Assembly: GCA_019187185.1 (NCBI GenBank)
Contig: JABAQU010000004.1
Location: 62,001 to 126,000 of the forward strand
DNA from: Steroidobacteraceae bacterium
GTDB taxonomy: Bacteria > Pseudomonadota > Gammaproteobacteria > Steroidobacterales > Steroidobacteraceae
DNA length: 64,000 nucleotides
Direction: 5' to 3'
Shown: piece by piece, positions 62,886-64,000 of the stretch
How the letters are laid out: every line of letters begins with the position of its first letter
How positions within the stretch are numbered: position 1 is the stretch's first letter
Program-made: the position numbers and the translations under genes
The notes under the pieces: generated by a model
Told to the model about the DNA's origin: nothing
The model's input: the letters and a program-made list of their open reading frames with translations, nothing else
The model's database searches: none

Positions 62886-63749
62886 ATGAGAGAGTGTTTC
62901 CGGACCCTGCTGATCATCGGGCTCGCCGTGCCTGCCGGTGTCGCAGTCGCCGCGGATGGCGCGCCGGACCTGGAGGCGAGGCTCGCGGCCGCGCAGGCGC
63001 GACTGGAGCAGGCAGCCAACGAGATCGCGGAGATCTCGACGCGGCTCGGCGAACCGGTGATGCGGCCGATGATCATGCATGCCCGGGCCGTGCCACGGCC
63101 GCTGATCGGCGTGCAGTTCGATCCCGCGAGCGGTGCGGACGGCGTACGCGTGCTGAGCGTCAGCCCGGGCGGACCCGCGGCGGACGGTGGCGTACGGCCG
63201 CACGACCTGATCGTTGCCGTGAACGGCGAGTCGATGGTGGGTCGCAAGGATCCCGCGCGCGATGCGACGGCGGCACTGCGCGGCGCGCCGGCGGGACAGC
63301 CGTTGAAGCTGCGCGTGATGCGCGACGGCAAGCCTCTCGAGATGGCACTGACGCCGCGACCGCTCGGCGACACGATGATCGATCTGGCGCTGCCGGAACC
63401 GGTCGCCGCCACGATGCCCATGCCGCCCGCACCGCCGATCCCGCCGGGGGTATTCGCCTGGCAGGGCAGCCTCGCGGGCCGCCTCGGCGGACTCGAGTTC
63501 GCGACGCTGACGCCGGAGCTCGGTGAGTATTTCGGCACCGATAAGGGCGTGCTGGTCGTGCGCGTGCCGAAGTCCGGTGCGCTCGGCCTGCGCGAAGGCG
63601 ACGTCATCGAGTCGATCGGTGGCCGGGAGCCGACGAGTGCCGCGCATGCGACGCGCATCCTCGCGTCGTACCAGGCGGGCGAGACCGTGCCGATCAGGGG
63701 ACTGCGCAAGCACAAGGCGCTCGTGCTGACGGCCAGCCTGCCGAAGTAG
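62886..63749 (+). CDS. Periplasmic protein with two PDZ domains
   Basis: 287 aa from the ATG that follows GGAG; an in-frame ATG at 62865 overlaps the previous stop but has no site. Signal peptide LIIGLAVPAGVAVAADG, a helix (ARLAAAQARLEQAANEIAEIS), PDZ 1 (LIGVQFDPASGADGVRVLSV, HDLIVAVNGESM) and PDZ 2 (GVLVVRVPKSGALGLREGDV, IESIGGREP). No protease domain. It may sense or scaffold misfolded envelope proteins and act on the upstream anti-sigma candidate; inferred. Confidence 0.8.
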   Translation: MRECFRTLLIIGLAVPAGVAVAADGAPDLEARLAAAQARLEQAANEIAEISTRLGEPVMRPMIMHARAVPRPLIGVQFDPASGADGVRVLSVSPGGPAADGGVRPHDLIVAVNGESMVGRKDPARDATAALRGAPAGQPLKLRVMRDGKPLEMALTPRPLGDTMIDLALPEPVAATMPMPPAPPIPPGVFAWQGSLAGRLGGLEFATLTPELGEYFGTDKGVLVVRVPKSGALGLREGDVIESIGGREPTSAAHATRILASYQAGETVPIRGLRKHKALVLTASLPK

Positions 63750-63794
63750 GGAGGCTCGCCGCGACTCGAGCGGGACGCCTGCTACCATGCGCGC

Positions 63795-64000
63795 GTGCTG
63801 CCCGAGGATTTTCGCTACGATCTGCCGCCCGGCCTGATCGCGCAGGTTCCACTGTCCCGCCGTTCCGCGAGCCGCCTGCTGACGCTCGATGGCGCCACGG
63901 GTGCGTGGGCGGACCGCTGGATGCAGGACCTGCCCGCGCTGCTCGAACCGGGCGATCTCCTCGTGTTCAACGATACGCGCGTGGTACCGGCACGCGTCTA
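63795..64000 (+). CDS. queA: S-adenosylmethionine:tRNA ribosyltransferase-isomerase QueA, 5' end only
   Basis: The first 68 codons, cut by the window edge. GTG start, then [49 protein letters not shown], a very conserved QueA N-terminus. The enzyme makes epoxyqueuosine in tRNA anticodons. In proteobacteria tgt usually follows. Confidence 0.93.
   Translation, partial: MLPEDFRYDLPPGLIAQVPLSRRSASRLLTLDGATGAWADRWMQDLPALLEPGDLLVFNDTRVVPARV

Noticed and set aside
1-64000. CRISPR array or phage structural genes
   Set aside because: No regularly spaced repeats were seen, and apart from integrase, excisionase-like gene and IS there are no phage genes.

Overview
This 64 kb window is chromosomal DNA from a GC-rich Gram-negative bacterium. 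The pairing of xerD with dsbC, the start of queA, a 180-kDa-class NAD-glutamate dehydrogenase, several TonB-dependent receptors, a UrcA-family protein and winged-helix/TPR regulators point to a gammaproteobacterium. The accessory content (UrcA, 'VVVTGSRI'-type TonB receptors, fused isobutyryl-CoA mutase) would suit the Steroidobacter/Nevskia side of that class, but the placement is an inference. Starts are often GTG or TTG, and many neighbouring genes overlap by a few bases. Layout. Positions 1-4036 are the end of an integrated element. It holds a frameshifted tyrosine integrase that runs off the left edge, a small excisionase-like gene overlapping it, a two-gene cargo unit (an unknown protein plus a DUF2971 protein), and an IS3-family element with perfect 28-bp ends but no first transposase frame. 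Base composition here is visibly less GC-rich than in the rest. From 4224 the sequence looks like stable chromosome: a molybdenum sulfite dehydrogenase with its cytochrome (4224-5742); the oxidative pentose-phosphate genes zwf and pgl with gnd facing them (5867-8829); a UrcA-family protein; two TPR-containing signalling proteins, one a winged-helix regulator and one a diguanylate cyclase (9434-14166); and a run of housekeeping or envelope genes, namely an SDR, a metallo-hydrolase, a double ABC ATPase, a degenerate serine hydrolase, an MFS exporter, an OprB-like porin, a beta-propeller-like protein, a gamma carbonic anhydrase, a Rieske protein and a PhzF protein (14077-23592). The most coherent system is at 23648-27608. 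A TPP riboswitch sits directly on the ribosome-binding site of a TonB-dependent receptor, followed by a stand-alone thiamine-binding protein, a PnuT-type inner-membrane transporter and a thiamine-kinase-like phosphotransferase. Read together, these form a thiamine salvage route from outer membrane to cytosol under direct product control. After a ferredoxin, an enoyl-CoA hydratase and an RraB-like protein come a second TonB receptor, phosphoglycerate mutase, a glycosyltransferase, the giant glutamate dehydrogenase, and a divergent MarR regulator / 4-hydroxyphenylpyruvate dioxygenase pair with an evident operator between them. Positions 40645-54402 hold a branched-chain acyl-CoA and ketone-body catabolic cluster: zapE, acetoacetate-CoA ligase, ETF-ubiquinone oxidoreductase, a 3-hydroxyacyl-CoA dehydrogenase, an enoyl-CoA hydratase, a thioesterase, a methylcrotonyl-CoA carboxylase beta subunit, a thiolase and a TetR regulator. 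This regulator is divergent from the fused mutase icmF across a pair of likely operators. The right end carries dadA, a periplasmic trehalase, plsC, xerD-dsbC, fdxA, a Nudix hydrolase and a DUF3313 lipoprotein, tRNA-Leu(CAA), a three-gene unit of ECF-type sigma factor, membrane anti-sigma candidate and PDZ protein, and the 5' end of queA at the right edge.
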